DNA of 64,000 nt from Natronoarchaeum philippinense (GTDB taxonomy: Archaea; Halobacteriota; Halobacteria; Halobacteriales; Natronoarchaeaceae), in NCBI RefSeq assembly GCF_900215575.1, contig NZ_OBEJ01000002.1, positions 1 through 64,000 on the forward strand, written 5' to 3'. Made by a program: the position numbers and the translations under genes. Shown here piece after piece: positions 51,724 through 60,773 of the stretch (the stretch's first letter is position 1; every line of letters starts with the position of its first letter). Under the pieces are notes generated by a model, which was not told the origin of the DNA, did not search any database, and saw only the letters and a list, made by a program, of their open reading frames with translations.

Positions 51724-51896
51724 ACCCAATGTTAAATCCACCGGTCGCCCCACTGGTCCGGCTACGAAGCGATTTCGGCACGAAACGCACCAGTCGTGTT
51801 GCTCGTCGCTCTGGCCCGTGGATGCGGCGGGCAGTTCGTGCTACGTGAGGAAGATCATAGCAATCAATAAGTTATATCGGGTTGACATCATCTCCA

Positions 51897-52208
51897 ATGA
51901 TCGAGTGGTTCGGCGGCACAGCGCAGGTATTTCAGATTCTCCTTCCGCTGTTCGGTCTCTGCGTCGTGCTGCTTGCGCCAAAAATAACCGACACCAACCG
52001 TGCCCGGCGGTACGTTGCTCCAGCGTTCGGATGCTGGCTCGCTCTCCAACTTCTGATCGGCTTGGAAGAAGGCACGCTCGTTTCGTTTCCCGACCCATTC
52101 GGGTTCCTCGTTGCAGTGTTGCTGCTGCTCGGGTTCGTCGTACTGATGTTCCGCGGGCTCTTTGCCGCGTGGAAAACGCGAGAAGCGTCCGAGTTCCCGT
52201 CGCAATAG
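51897..52208 (+). CDS. Small membrane protein of unknown function
   Basis: The 103-residue protein has three hydrophobic segments (FQILLPLFGLCVVLLAP; GCWLALQLLIGLEE; GFLVAVLLLLGFVVLMFRGLF) and a short charged tail. No family is recognised. It is surrounded by AT-rich DNA. ATG 51897 is chosen over the upstream TTG. Confidence 0.6.
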   Translation: MIEWFGGTAQVFQILLPLFGLCVVLLAPKITDTNRARRYVAPAFGCWLALQLLIGLEEGTLVSFPDPFGFLVAVLLLLGFVVLMFRGLFAAWKTREASEFPSQ

Positions 52209-52316
52209 CGCCGTTGAAATCAGGTTAATTTGACCTCTCGTCGCTGGAACAGCTGTCAACTAGATGTGCATATTTATTAGCAATATTTATATGTAAACTA
52301 ATTACTATATGCTAAT

Positions 52317-52439
52317 ATGGCATCTGAGTGGGACAGTTTTTGGACAGGGCTCAAAGAACGGCTACTGTTAATCACAGTACAAATGCTAGTTCTGATCGTT
52401 CTGGCTGGTGTTTTCGCATATATTGCTACAAATACTTAA
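52317..52439 (+). CDS. 40-residue single-span membrane protein
   Basis: ATG 52317 to TAA 52437-52439 encodes 40 residues: a polar start (MASEWDSFWTGLKERL), one hydrophobic span (LLITVQMLVLIVLAGVFAYI) and ATNT. The codons are AT-rich, unlike the chromosomal average. A strongly AT-rich promoter-like stretch lies just upstream (about 52265-52310). It resembles small toxin-like or stress membrane peptides only in general shape. Confidence 0.5.
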   Translation: MASEWDSFWTGLKERLLLITVQMLVLIVLAGVFAYIATNT

Positions 52440-52622
52440 TTCATCAAAAGCGTCTGAATGCTGTATTACATCGGGCAATCATCTACTCAGAATCAGTCAG
52501 GAACGAGGTGTTGAACATATCCTCTGTACCGAACAATCGGCAGGACCAGTCCTGTGAATGGCTGCGGGTTTCAACGCAACCACCGTCACGCAAACCCCTG
52601 AAAAGAACGATACCCGGAGACC

Positions 52623-53327
52623 CTATCCCAGTTGTTCGACCAGCGCCTCGCCCTCGACGAACGGAACGTCGTTCCGGGCGGCGTACTCTCGTGCGGCGGC
52701 GGTCGAGAGCGCGTCGCCGGTCCCGTCGTCTAACATCTCGCAGACCACGACCGCCGGGGGCTGGTCGGCGGCGTCGGCCAGCGCGAGCCCGAGTTCGGTG
52801 TGGCCTTGGCGCTCGTCGAGCAGGCCGTCGGCGGCCCGGAGCACGTGGACGTGGCCCGGCGCGCGGAACTCGTCGGCGAACGTCTCGGCGTCGACGGCGT
52901 CGCCGTCGGTCGCGCTCGCGGCGAACGCGCCCAACTCCGAGATGGTCAGCGCGCGGTCGTCGTCGGTGACGCCGGTAAAGGTGTCGCGGTGGTTGACCGT
53001 CAGCGAGAACGACGACCGGTCGCCGTACGCGAGGTGTTCTGACTCGCCGGCGGGGTGGTCGATCACGTCCGAGAGGAAGGGCAATTCGGCGGCGTCGGCG
53101 ACGGGAGCCGACAGGGCGGCACAGATCAGCCCGCCGGCGTCGTTTCGCATGTGGGCGACGGCGTCGGCATCGACCGATCGGGCGGGGTAGATGATGTCGG
53201 TCTCGCCCTCGCGGTCGTCGAAGTCGTGAACGCAGACCGGCTGGCCCTCGCGGAACGCCGCGACGGCGTCGTCGACGGCGCTCGTGGCCTGTGCGTCGCC
53301 GGTCTCGATGTGGGTATCGCCGGTCAT
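52623..53327 (-). CDS. ribB: 3,4-dihydroxy-2-butanone 4-phosphate synthase
   Basis: The 234-residue protein has the RibB start motif DFDDREGETDI, the MRNDAGGLICAAL segment and the late RQGHTE motif. It makes the four-carbon unit of riboflavin from ribulose 5-phosphate. It follows rbkR after one base, forming a riboflavin operon. Confidence 0.92.
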   Translation of the reverse strand: MTGDTHIETGDAQATSAVDDAVAAFREGQPVCVHDFDDREGETDIIYPARSVDADAVAHMRNDAGGLICAALSAPVADAAELPFLSDVIDHPAGESEHLAYGDRSSFSLTVNHRDTFTGVTDDDRALTISELGAFAASATDGDAVDAETFADEFRAPGHVHVLRAADGLLDERQGHTELGLALADAADQPPAVVVCEMLDDGTGDALSTAAAREYAARNDVPFVEGEALVEQLG

Positions 53328-53328
53328 G

Positions 53329-54033
53329 TTATCGGTCCTCGACGGTGACGGTGACGGCGTCGCCGTCTTCGAGTTCCAGTTCGTCCCGGAGCTTCTCGGG
53401 GGCGATCAGCTCGACTTGGTCCTCGTCGTGGTGGGTGCGCTCGGGCGTGATGACGTGGGTCTCCTCGTAGCGACGCCCGTCCGCGGTCGTGAGCGTCGCG
53501 GGGTAGCAGATCGCCGGACCGTAGGTGCGGTCGTCGTCCTCCCAGCCGTCGATCGGCACCGGTTCGAGCGCTTCCAGCGCCGAGCGCCGGCGGACGCTCG
53601 CGTCGGTCAGGTCGACGTTGAGCGTCCCCTCGAACGGCTCGTAGCCCAGCCGGTCCTCGAACTGGCGCATGTAGCCCGGCAGCGAGATGTAGTGGCGGCC
53701 CTCGCCCATCCCGCTGGTGACGCTGCCAGCCAACTCGACCGACGAGGCGCCCTCGAAGATGCGTCGATAGTCCTCGTACTCGCCGCGCAGGGCCTGCTCG
53801 CCGTCGTCGGTGATCTCGATCCACTGTCCGTCCGAGACGGTCTCGCGCTCGACGTAGCCGGCGTCGTCGAGACGCTGGAGACGCCGCGACGCCGTTTGCG
53901 TGGAGGCGCCGAGTTGCTCGGAGACGCCCGAACAGGAGACTTTCATCTCGCCGCCGGTGCCGCCGTCGAGAGCCAACAGTTTCAACACGGCCAGTTCGTC
54001 GTGTCCGACGGCCAGCGACGCTGCGTTCGACAT
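53329..54033 (-). CDS. rbkR: RbkR: winged-helix regulator fused to CTP-dependent riboflavin kinase
   Basis: The 234-residue protein has an N-terminal winged helix (about 8-85, [26 protein letters not shown]) split by its turn. A C-terminal archaeal riboflavin kinase domain follows (about 100-234, [29 protein letters not shown]). In archaea RbkR makes FMN using CTP and represses riboflavin genes, so it probably controls its own operon with ribB. ATG 54033 gives the family start, with a TATA-like AAGTATAAC about 25-30 bases upstream. Confidence 0.92.
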   Translation of the reverse strand: MSNAASLAVGHDELAVLKLLALDGGTGGEMKVSCSGVSEQLGASTQTASRRLQRLDDAGYVERETVSDGQWIEITDDGEQALRGEYEDYRRIFEGASSVELAGSVTSGMGEGRHYISLPGYMRQFEDRLGYEPFEGTLNVDLTDASVRRRSALEALEPVPIDGWEDDDRTYGPAICYPATLTTADGRRYEETHVITPERTHHDEDQVELIAPEKLRDELELEDGDAVTVTVEDR

Positions 54034-54178
54034 GCTAGTGCGTTGGGAGCCGCGCCGGATAAGTATAACGAATATGGGATGCGTAACAGATCTGTGAACG
54101 AAGCGTCCGTTTCCTGCCGTTGACGTGTTTTGGTGCGAGCAGAATAAACGTCTTCGGGAACGCGCTCGGTGCTGCCGC

Positions 54179-55075
54179 CTACCGATCAGATGCAGTCCCG
54201 TCCTGAGCGGCGGTCCGAAACTCGCCAGCATAGTCCTCGACGTACGACCGAATGCTCCGGGGTGGACGCTTTAGCACGCGCTCTACGTCGTCGGTTACGC
54301 GGTCGGCCAGACCGAGCCTCGCAGTCGTGTAGATGCCGACCATCAAGAGCACGTAGCCGAGCGGGTGACCCCGAGAGCGCATCCGGTGGACGAACGCCGG
54401 AATCGATGGGTCGGCGTACTGGATCGATCGTCCCAGCACGTCCGAGAAGATCGTCGCAACCTCGTCGTAGCGCAACGCTGCCGGCCCGGTCAGGTCGTAA
54501 GCGACATGCAGGTGGCCCGATTCGACGAGCACGCGCGCCGCGACCGCAGCAACGTCCCGCGCGTCGACGAAGCTCGTCGCGCCCGCTCCCGCCGGGACGA
54601 ACAGCTCGTCGTGCTCGATCACGTCCGGCCGGTGGACCTCGTGGAGGTTCTGGGCAAAAAACGACGCTCGGAGGAACGTGTAGCCGACCCCTGCGGCCTC
54701 GATCCGGCGTTCGATCCGGTAGTGTGGCAACAGGCGGTTCCGATCAGCACCCAGCGTCGAGAGATAGGCGATCCGCTCGACGCCGACCCGAGCGGTCGCA
54801 TCGACGAAGGCGCAGACATCAGCGGTATCGACCACCGGTGGCCGGACGAGAAAGACGGCGTCGATGTCTGCCAGTGCCGCGCCCCACGTCTCTGGACGGT
54901 CGAAATCGAACTCGACGACCGCGTCGGCCGCCTCGAAGCGCTCGCGGTCGGTATCGGGGTCCCGCGTCGCAGCGCGGACCTCGCACTCGGCGTCGCGCAG
55001 CTCGGCAACGACGTGGCGTCCGACAGTGCCCGTCGCGGCGGTGACCAGCACGGTCCGGGTAGTGTGGTCGCTCAC
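54179..55075 (-). CDS. NmrA-like NAD(P)-binding protein
   Basis: The 298-residue atypical short-chain reductase has the dinucleotide motif [12 protein letters not shown] near its start, then FLVRPPVVD and YLSTLGADR. The later segment SFFAQNLHE is typical of NmrA-like proteins. Substrate is unknown. GTG 55075 overlaps the stop of a truncated homologue upstream, and a decayed HxlR regulator lies nearby; such pairs often respond to redox stress. Confidence 0.85.
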   Translation of the reverse strand: MSDHTTRTVLVTAATGTVGRHVVAELRDAECEVRAATRDPDTDRERFEAADAVVEFDFDRPETWGAALADIDAVFLVRPPVVDTADVCAFVDATARVGVERIAYLSTLGADRNRLLPHYRIERRIEAAGVGYTFLRASFFAQNLHEVHRPDVIEHDELFVPAGAGATSFVDARDVAAVAARVLVESGHLHVAYDLTGPAALRYDEVATIFSDVLGRSIQYADPSIPAFVHRMRSRGHPLGYVLLMVGIYTTARLGLADRVTDDVERVLKRPPRSIRSYVEDYAGEFRTAAQDGTASDR

Positions 55076-55290
55076 GCCGAGATCACCTTCGGCATCTCGC
55101 CGACGTGTACGTCGTTTCTGACACAATCACCGCTGTAGGCGTCGCCCTGAACGACTGTGAGCGTAGGGTCCACGACGGGGAGCTTCTCGGGCGAACGCGC
55201 GAACGTGACGGCATCGCTACCGCAGTCGAGCGCCTGTCTGAGCAGTGAGACGCTAGTTCGCCCGGTCGCATCGAACACTGCGATCTGCAT
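55072..55290 (-). pseudogene. Truncated NAD(P)-binding (NmrA/flavin-reductase-like) protein
   Basis: From ATG 55290 the frame encodes about 72 residues: MQIAVFDATGRTSVSLLRQAL and AVTFARSPEKLPV match the first Rossmann unit of NAD(P)H-binding proteins. After VVQGDAYSG the sequence departs and stops, where the family continues for over 100 residues. It looks like the remnant of a gene cut by deletion against the next gene. Confidence 0.65.
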
Positions 55291-55325
55291 ACAGGTCATA
55301 GGCGGTGAGTTGCCTAATACTTGGC

Positions 55326-55343
55326 ACTTCGAAGCTTCGAAGT
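55326..55343. promoter_or_regulatory. Perfect 18-bp palindrome (orphan operator)
   Basis: ACTTCGAAGCTTCGAAGT is fully self-complementary. It lies between the truncated NAD(P)-binding gene and the decayed HxlR-type regulator, where such a regulator would bind its divergent promoter. Confidence 0.65.
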
Positions 55344-55369
55344 AAGAGGTCTGAGGCGGCTACGGTCGG

Positions 55370-55588
55370 TCGATCGACCCGCACGTTTTTGCGATCTCGC
55401 CCGAACTCGATGCCGCGCCGAACACGCTCTCTGCCCGCCTGCGAGACTTCACCGAGGCGGGCCTGCTAGAGCGAGCAGCCTACGACGAGGTGCACCCGTG
55501 CGTAGAGCACGAGCCGGCGCCGAACGCCGAGCGCTGTTTCCGGTGTTCGGACATTCTCCTCCGCTGGGCGCACGAGCGCAAACGCTGA
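55370..55588 (+). pseudogene. Decayed HxlR-family winged-helix regulator
   Basis: One frame gives HVFAISPELDAAPNTLSARL, then RDFTEAGLLERAAYDEVHP, closely resembling the recognition helix and wing of HxlR regulators. Nearby, another frame yields RALFPVF and a third yields ILLRWAHERKR before TGA 55586-55588, all expected in order in the intact protein. The N-terminal helix is missing. Several frameshifts therefore inactivate it. The partner NmrA-like gene is intact. Confidence 0.7.
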
Positions 55589-55607
55589 GGCGAACGGGCC
55601 AGTCCGA

Positions 55608-56585
55608 TCAGTCGCCGACGACCGGATCCCGCGCCCAGAACTCGCTACCTTTGTTCAGTTTCGGAACCCAGGTGTCGGCGTCGCGCGCGAGCAGGGCGAC
55701 GCGGGACTGGGGAACGTCCTTGATCGTGTCGTGGTCTGGCATGTGCGCCCCGATCTCCTCGGTGAAGGCGAGCACGTCCTCGTGGTCGGGCATCGACGAG
55801 CGGTCGAGCCGCCCGCGGGAGTGGCCGACGTGCATGTACGCTTTGAGCTCGACGAAATCGGGGTCGGCGCGGTCGTAGAATGCGGCGTACCAGTCGGGGT
55901 CGCGCATGTTCTCGCCCTCGACGAGCGTCGTCCTGAGGACGGTTCGAGTATCGTCTTTGTCCGCGAGCACGTCCATCGTGTCGATCAGACGCTCCCAGGC
56001 GTCGTCCTCGACGGCCTTGACCACGTCGTCGAACATCGCGCGGTTGTGCGCGTCGACGCTGACGTACAACTGGGTCGGGTCACAGCGGGCCAGCATCTCG
56101 GGGTTCGTGCCGTTGCTCACGAGGAACGTGGTGATGTCTCGCTCGTGGAACTCGTCGATCAGCTCGGGGAGATAGGGGTACAGCGAGGGCTCGCCGTCGA
56201 GCGAGATGGCGACGTGACGCGGCTCCATCGCCTCCTCGAACACCTCGCGGGGCACCTCGTCGTTGCCGCCAAAGCCCGAGAGCAGTTTCTTCTGGAGCCG
56301 CAGGCTGGCGTCGACGACGGCTTCGGGATCATCCCATTCTACGTCGTCGAGCTCGTAGGCGTGGCCGGCGTGATCCCGCCAGCAGAAGACACAGCGCTCG
56401 TTGCACTTGACCACGGGCGTCATCTGGATGCAGCGGTGGGACTCGATGCCGTAAAAGGCGTACTTGTAGCACTTACCCTCGCCGCGCAGGGCGTTTGCGG
56501 TCCAGCCACAGGTCTGGGCAGCAGTGTGATTCTCACTGTGGTACTCCGGGTCCGAGACCTGTTTCGGACCGTTCGAGTCGCTCAT
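55608..56585 (-). CDS. taw1: 4-demethylwyosine synthase TYW1
   Basis: The 325-residue radical-SAM protein has the Cx3Cx2C iron-sulfur motif (KCNERCVFCWRD), a second set of N-terminal cysteines (TCGW; GKCYKYAFYG) and the HVAISLDGEPSLYP segment. It builds the tricyclic base of wyosine at position 37 of tRNA-Phe. ATG 56585 is chosen; ATG 56597 would add four residues. Confidence 0.93.
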   Translation of the reverse strand: MSDSNGPKQVSDPEYHSENHTAAQTCGWTANALRGEGKCYKYAFYGIESHRCIQMTPVVKCNERCVFCWRDHAGHAYELDDVEWDDPEAVVDASLRLQKKLLSGFGGNDEVPREVFEEAMEPRHVAISLDGEPSLYPYLPELIDEFHERDITTFLVSNGTNPEMLARCDPTQLYVSVDAHNRAMFDDVVKAVEDDAWERLIDTMDVLADKDDTRTVLRTTLVEGENMRDPDWYAAFYDRADPDFVELKAYMHVGHSRGRLDRSSMPDHEDVLAFTEEIGAHMPDHDTIKDVPQSRVALLARDADTWVPKLNKGSEFWARDPVVGD

Positions 56586-56691
56586 TGTAGGAGGCATAGC
56601 TGCCGAGGCTAAAACGTTCTTTCCTCTGTTGTGCCCTGTCCCGAGTTGCATACCGGAGACTGCCGAAAGCCGGACGCATACGGGCCACTGG

Positions 56692-57354
56692 TCAGGACGA
56701 CGCAGCGTCCGTACCAGCGAGTCCCAACAGGTACCCCCCGAAGGCGAGGATCCACAGCACGAGCGGATAGACGACCCAGCGCTCGATTCCGCCGCTCCCG
56801 AGAAACGCCAGCGGATGCGGGCCACCGACGACGAGCCCATAGAAGAAGACGCTCACGAGGACCAGAAGGGAGAGCCCACCAAAGAGGCCACAAAGAACGG
56901 AGAAGGGCCTAGAGACGACTCGTGAAGACAGGACGACGGTGATTCCGCCAGTAAAGAAGGTGAGAAGCGCAAACAGCCCGTGCCAGGGGGTCACGTTGCC
57001 CGGGAACACGCCGACGCCGAAAATGCTGGCGCCGAAAATAGCGAGTGCGACGGGGAAGCCACGCCGATCCACGGCGCGAAAGAGAAAATACGCTGCAACC
57101 AGCACGAGTGCGCCGGTAACCAGCATCGTGCTGTTGAAGATCGTCGCGGAGGGCTCGTGGATGATCGGATTCGGCGGTCGCGTCGATCCGAGGTCGCTGA
57201 TGTCCTGTCTCGTCGAATAGTTCGGATGGAGCACTTCCGCCGTGATGATCCCCATAAATGCGATAAATCCGGACACCACCAAGCTGGATCCCGCGACCGA
57301 CAAGCTCGAAGACTCGAATTGTGACGGAGTTCCACTCGGATTGGACTCGCTCAT
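56692..57354 (-). CDS. DUF998 membrane protein
   Basis: The 220-residue protein has six membrane spans. The DUF998 feature is a loop with HPNYSTRQDISDLG just after the first span. Function is unknown. ATG 57354 is preferred to the upstream GTG. Confidence 0.82.
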   Translation of the reverse strand: MSESNPSGTPSQFESSSLSVAGSSLVVSGFIAFMGIITAEVLHPNYSTRQDISDLGSTRPPNPIIHEPSATIFNSTMLVTGALVLVAAYFLFRAVDRRGFPVALAIFGASIFGVGVFPGNVTPWHGLFALLTFFTGGITVVLSSRVVSRPFSVLCGLFGGLSLLVLVSVFFYGLVVGGPHPLAFLGSGGIERWVVYPLVLWILAFGGYLLGLAGTDAASS

Positions 57355-57633
57355 GGCCACGTAGACGTACTCCGTTTGAAGATATGACTTCGAGGGCGTG
57401 AGGCGACGACGGCCCTAGTGACTAACCCTCTCGATACAGCTACAGCAGCCATTTGGCGCAACCGCTGGGGACCTGACGGCGCCGACGAATCTGCAACGGT
57501 CTGTCTACCAACACCTGAAGGGATTATCCCGCTCGACCACCGAGGACCGATATGCAGTGGTGCGCCAGCCACCGAGTGCATCGGGGAGCGAGGGTCAGAG
57601 TGGCCGTCACCGACGCCAAACGAGGCAAGTGGT

Positions 57634-58287
57634 ATGACCAGTGATCCCCTTCCGGTCGAACACCTCTCGCCGCTCGCCACGCTCGTCGACGAGGTGCTCG
57701 CCGGCCTCGGCTACGAGATGCCAGCAGCCACCGATGCAATCGACGACGCCGTCCCCGGCTACGGCGGCCTGTTCGACCCTGCTACCTCTCCGGACGAGTT
57801 GCGTCGCTCGCTCGAACGGCTGCTGGAGTCGGGACTGACTCGCCCACCGATCCCTGAGCCGATTGGTGATTCCTTCATCCTCTACGTTGACGGAAGCTCG
57901 CGCGGCAACCCTGGCCCCGCAGGTGCAGGCGCGGTCATCATGGACGCCGACGAGAACCAACTCGCTCGTCTCGGCCGCCCCGTCGGCTCGCGGACGGGCA
58001 ACAACACCGCCGAGTACGTCGCCCTCCATCTCGGGCTCTCCGAACTGCTGACGCGCTACGAGCCACGGCGGCTGGAAGTCCGAATCGATTCGATGACGGT
58101 TATCCGAGACGTTTGGGATGGTGAGGGCCCGACGGAGTCCGGCGTCGAGACGTACAGTGAGGCCGTCACGGCGGCGCTGTCGAGGATCCCTGAGCAACAC
58201 TACACGCATCTTGCTGATAGCGATCCGAACCCTGCCGACGCACTGGCGACAGTGGGTGCCGATATCGCGGCATTCGGACCGGGATGA
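57634..58287 (+). CDS. Ribonuclease HI family protein
   Basis: The 217-residue protein has a helical N-terminal domain (about 1-75) and an RNase H domain with the catalytic DGSSRGNPGPAGAGAVI, the Glu in NNTAEYVAL and the Asp in RIDSMTVI. A late DPNPADALA segment supplies the last acidic residue. It degrades RNA in RNA-DNA hybrids. The frame is open upstream to 57418, but that part lacks homology-like features and a start after GTGGT at 57634 is better. Confidence 0.82.
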   Translation: MTSDPLPVEHLSPLATLVDEVLAGLGYEMPAATDAIDDAVPGYGGLFDPATSPDELRRSLERLLESGLTRPPIPEPIGDSFILYVDGSSRGNPGPAGAGAVIMDADENQLARLGRPVGSRTGNNTAEYVALHLGLSELLTRYEPRRLEVRIDSMTVIRDVWDGEGPTESGVETYSEAVTAALSRIPEQHYTHLADSDPNPADALATVGADIAAFGPG

Positions 58288-58321
58288 GTTGTCGTACTCA
58301 AAGCGCTCGGGAGCTCCGGGG

Positions 58322-58576
58322 CTATCCTGGAAGTAGTTCGACTGCAATCTGCGTACCGTCGATGTGTACCATACAGTCTGCGTACTCGAACATCGCGGTG
58401 ATCCCGATCCCGTCTCGAACGATGACGTCCAGTGCTTCCGAGTCGACGACATCGAAGAGTGCTGGCAACTCCAAGACTGGTCGGTCGGCCACTCGAGCAA
58501 CTAGCTCGAGGATCTGAACGTCGACCGCCGTGTCGAGATCGATCTCTACGGTCTCAGCGTCAGGAGGAATGTCCAT
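58322..58576 (-). CDS. HalOD1 output-domain protein
   Basis: The 84-residue protein consists only of a HalOD1 domain (VDVQILELVARVADRPVLELP, ALFDVVDSEALDVIV, VEYADCMVHIDG-like end). HalOD1 occurs as an output domain of haloarchaeal signalling proteins. It begins a small group with the DUF7344 and Bat-like genes. Confidence 0.8.
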   Translation of the reverse strand: MDIPPDAETVEIDLDTAVDVQILELVARVADRPVLELPALFDVVDSEALDVIVRDGIGITAMFEYADCMVHIDGTQIAVELLPG

Positions 58577-58757
58577 GTTGGGTATACGCGTGCGGTCTGA
58601 ATCACCTGCGCGTTGATTCTCCCGTTTAGGGAACCACCCATAGAAAAGAGAACTTCTCTGGCATGAGTTAGCGAATCATCTTCTCAGCACCGGCGGTGCA
58701 GTTTTAACTGGATATGGACGTTTCGTGGATCCCGGCGTCTTCAGGAGCGGGCGGATG

Positions 58758-59111
58758 TCACTCTACTGGAAGCCGATCGTTGTATTCGGTCAGCAGTTCG
58801 ATAGTCGGTACGATCGTCTCGAATCGCGGCCCGCGACTGACCGTGTCGTCCAGTCGGTCCCATTCGAGATAGCCGGCCGCAGCCAGCCGTGGCAAGTGGT
58901 TGTGATGGAGTTCGATCCTGATCCTCTCTGACCGGGGACTACCGGCTACGAAGTCGTCAGGACTGAGCACTGCGTCGGGACTAGTCGCGCAGAGTGCGAG
59001 GAGCACGCGTCTTCGGATCGGATGGCTGAGGTGGCCAAACAGAGCGTCCCGTGGCGCTCTGGGGCTGTCAGCTGAACGGTCTATCTTTTGTTTGCTTTGC
59101 CGTGTACCCAT
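58758..59111 (-). CDS. DUF7344-like winged-helix protein
   Basis: The 117-residue protein has a winged-helix core (LFGHLSHPIRRRVLLAL, ELHHNHLPRLAAAGYLEWD, then TIELLTEYNDRLP) like the haloarchaeal DUF7344 family. It probably binds DNA. ATG 59111 is chosen; an upstream ATG at 59138 is possible. It lies 38 bases from the Bat-like gene in the same direction. Confidence 0.75.
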   Translation of the reverse strand: MGTRQSKQKIDRSADSPRAPRDALFGHLSHPIRRRVLLALCATSPDAVLSPDDFVAGSPRSERIRIELHHNHLPRLAAAGYLEWDRLDDTVSRGPRFETIVPTIELLTEYNDRLPVE

Positions 59112-59149
59112 GATCCCGAGTTGTAGTAGTACTCCCATAGCACTTGACG

Positions 59150-60496
59150 CTAGACTTCTAGCTCCTCGAAGAACCAACGGACGAGCTTGTCCTCGGCGAG
59201 TCGGAGGTGGCGAAGCCACGTTGAGGTGGCAATGTCCATCGACGAGGCGATCCGCTCGGCCTGACTCGAACGCGGCCACTCGAAGTACCCCGCGAGATAG
59301 GCGGCGCGCAACGCCTCGATCTGCCGGTCAGTCAAGCTGTCCACAAGCGTCTCGCGGTACTGCCTCGTCGTTACGATAGGCCGATCTAGGCGGCGTTTCG
59401 CAACAACTGTCGCGTCGGGGTACTCCGCCGTGAACTGGTTGATGAGTCGCTGCAGGTCCAGATCGGCTCCAAGTTCGGCGACGATGGTCGTCACGCCTCG
59501 TTCGCTTCGAATCGACCGACAGCTTGCACCCGCTTCGACGAGCGTCTGCGCTGGCGACCGCTTCGCGGCGAACTCGAGGAGCGTCGACGAGTCGGACTCG
59601 AAGACGACGCGATAGTGGTACACCTCCGAACGGTCGGCCATCACGTCCAGAACGTCCTCAGACGATGCACCGACCACCGTGACGTACTGGAGTAGTCGTC
59701 CGTTCGACGCCGTAACCAGCCCCTCGAACTCGCACTTACAGTCGAGGTGCTCGGAGAGTCGGTCGAAGACGGCGTCGTCGACCTCGATTTCGAGTTGGAT
59801 CACCGTATCAGCGGTGAGCGTCTTCTGGTACTGTCTCGTGCGCTTGCGCTGCTGTTCCAATTCTTCCGTCGCTTCGCGCCGTTCGGTGATGTCACGAATC
59901 ACCGAGAGGTGTCGTCCCGGCAGGATGTTCGGCGTCGCGGCGAACTCGACGATCCGCTGTTCGCCGTCGGCGCGGAACAGCGGGAACAGACCGCGGTCGG
60001 CCTCGGAGATCTGAAATTCTTGCCAGGCCTCCTCGAAATCGTACCCGTCCGCGGCGAACTCCGCGATCGTCCGGCCGAGCAGTTCCTCCCGCGGGAGACC
60101 GAACAGTTCGCACGCTGCCGGGTTGACCTCGACGTATCGAGCCTCGTCGTCGGCGATCAGGATCGCGTCGAACGCCTCTTCGAACACTGCCCGGTACTGC
60201 TGTTCGCTCGCGACGAGGTCTTGGTACTCGCGGCTTCGTTCCGTCGGCTCCGCGGAGACATCTGCGCGCGAGTGATCTGTCGGCGGTGGAAGCCACCACA
60301 CCCGTTCCCGGTCGCCCACGAGTTTCGTTTCGAGGACGCCAGACTCGGCCAGTTCCTGAAGCGTCTCGTCCGCCGTCGATCGCTCCCAGCCGAGTTCGTC
60401 CGCGATTTCGCGTGCCGTGTGGGGCTCTCCGGGCTCCGCGCCTTCGAAGACAGCGACGAGTTCCTCGCCCGCCCGCGAGGGGTCCCCCTTGTCCAT
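59150..60496 (-). CDS. Bat-type transcriptional regulator with PAS sensor
   Basis: The 448-residue protein has an N-terminal winged helix (about 8-65), a PAS domain (about 95-215, AFDAILIADDEARYVEVNPAA) and a bacterioopsin-activator-like middle domain (about 230-385). The C-terminal HTH_10 ends in SLTDRQIEALRAAYLAGYF and STWLRHLRLAEDKLV. It should sense redox or a small ligand through PAS and control transcription. Confidence 0.9.
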   Translation of the reverse strand: MDKGDPSRAGEELVAVFEGAEPGEPHTAREIADELGWERSTADETLQELAESGVLETKLVGDRERVWWLPPPTDHSRADVSAEPTERSREYQDLVASEQQYRAVFEEAFDAILIADDEARYVEVNPAACELFGLPREELLGRTIAEFAADGYDFEEAWQEFQISEADRGLFPLFRADGEQRIVEFAATPNILPGRHLSVIRDITERREATEELEQQRKRTRQYQKTLTADTVIQLEIEVDDAVFDRLSEHLDCKCEFEGLVTASNGRLLQYVTVVGASSEDVLDVMADRSEVYHYRVVFESDSSTLLEFAAKRSPAQTLVEAGASCRSIRSERGVTTIVAELGADLDLQRLINQFTAEYPDATVVAKRRLDRPIVTTRQYRETLVDSLTDRQIEALRAAYLAGYFEWPRSSQAERIASSMDIATSTWLRHLRLAEDKLVRWFFEELEV

Positions 60497-60609
60497 ACTA
60501 CAAAGAGGGCCCCGAACTCGAAGTTGTTAGCGGTGCTTCGGGTTGTACTCGGGCGATCAGCCCGCAGTAGACGAGCGCCACGGCGATTGCGGGTCTGAGT
60601 AAAAAATAT

Positions 60610-60617
60610 CTCCAGTT
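60610..60617 (+). repeat. 8-bp target-site duplication, left copy
   Basis: CTCCAGTT directly before the left inverted repeat of the mobile unit; identical to 62601-62608 directly after the right inverted repeat. Confidence 0.88.
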
Positions 60618-60635
60618 GGCCTTGTTGAAATCCTC
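60618..60635 (+). repeat. Left terminal inverted repeat
   Basis: GGCCTTGTTGAAATCCTC, 16/18 match to the right end read inward. Confidence 0.88.
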
Positions 60636-60773
60636 GCCTTCTGACACAATCAGGATGGCTGTGAGCAATACAGCCAACTACTGAGCGGCTGGTTTACTCC
60701 AAATCAGCTGTTGAGAACCCGCCTCGATATGGCGAGTACCTTCGGTAAGTACTGCGGCGGAAATCAACACTGC

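Noticed and set aside
52540-52622. Repeat-like GGGTTTCAACGCAACC as a CRISPR or IS remnant
   Set aside because: Single occurrence; no second copy or terminal repeat found.
57418-57633. N-terminal extension of the RNase H protein
   Set aside because: Open frame but Pro/Cys/Trp-rich without helical pattern, and a better start exists at 57634.
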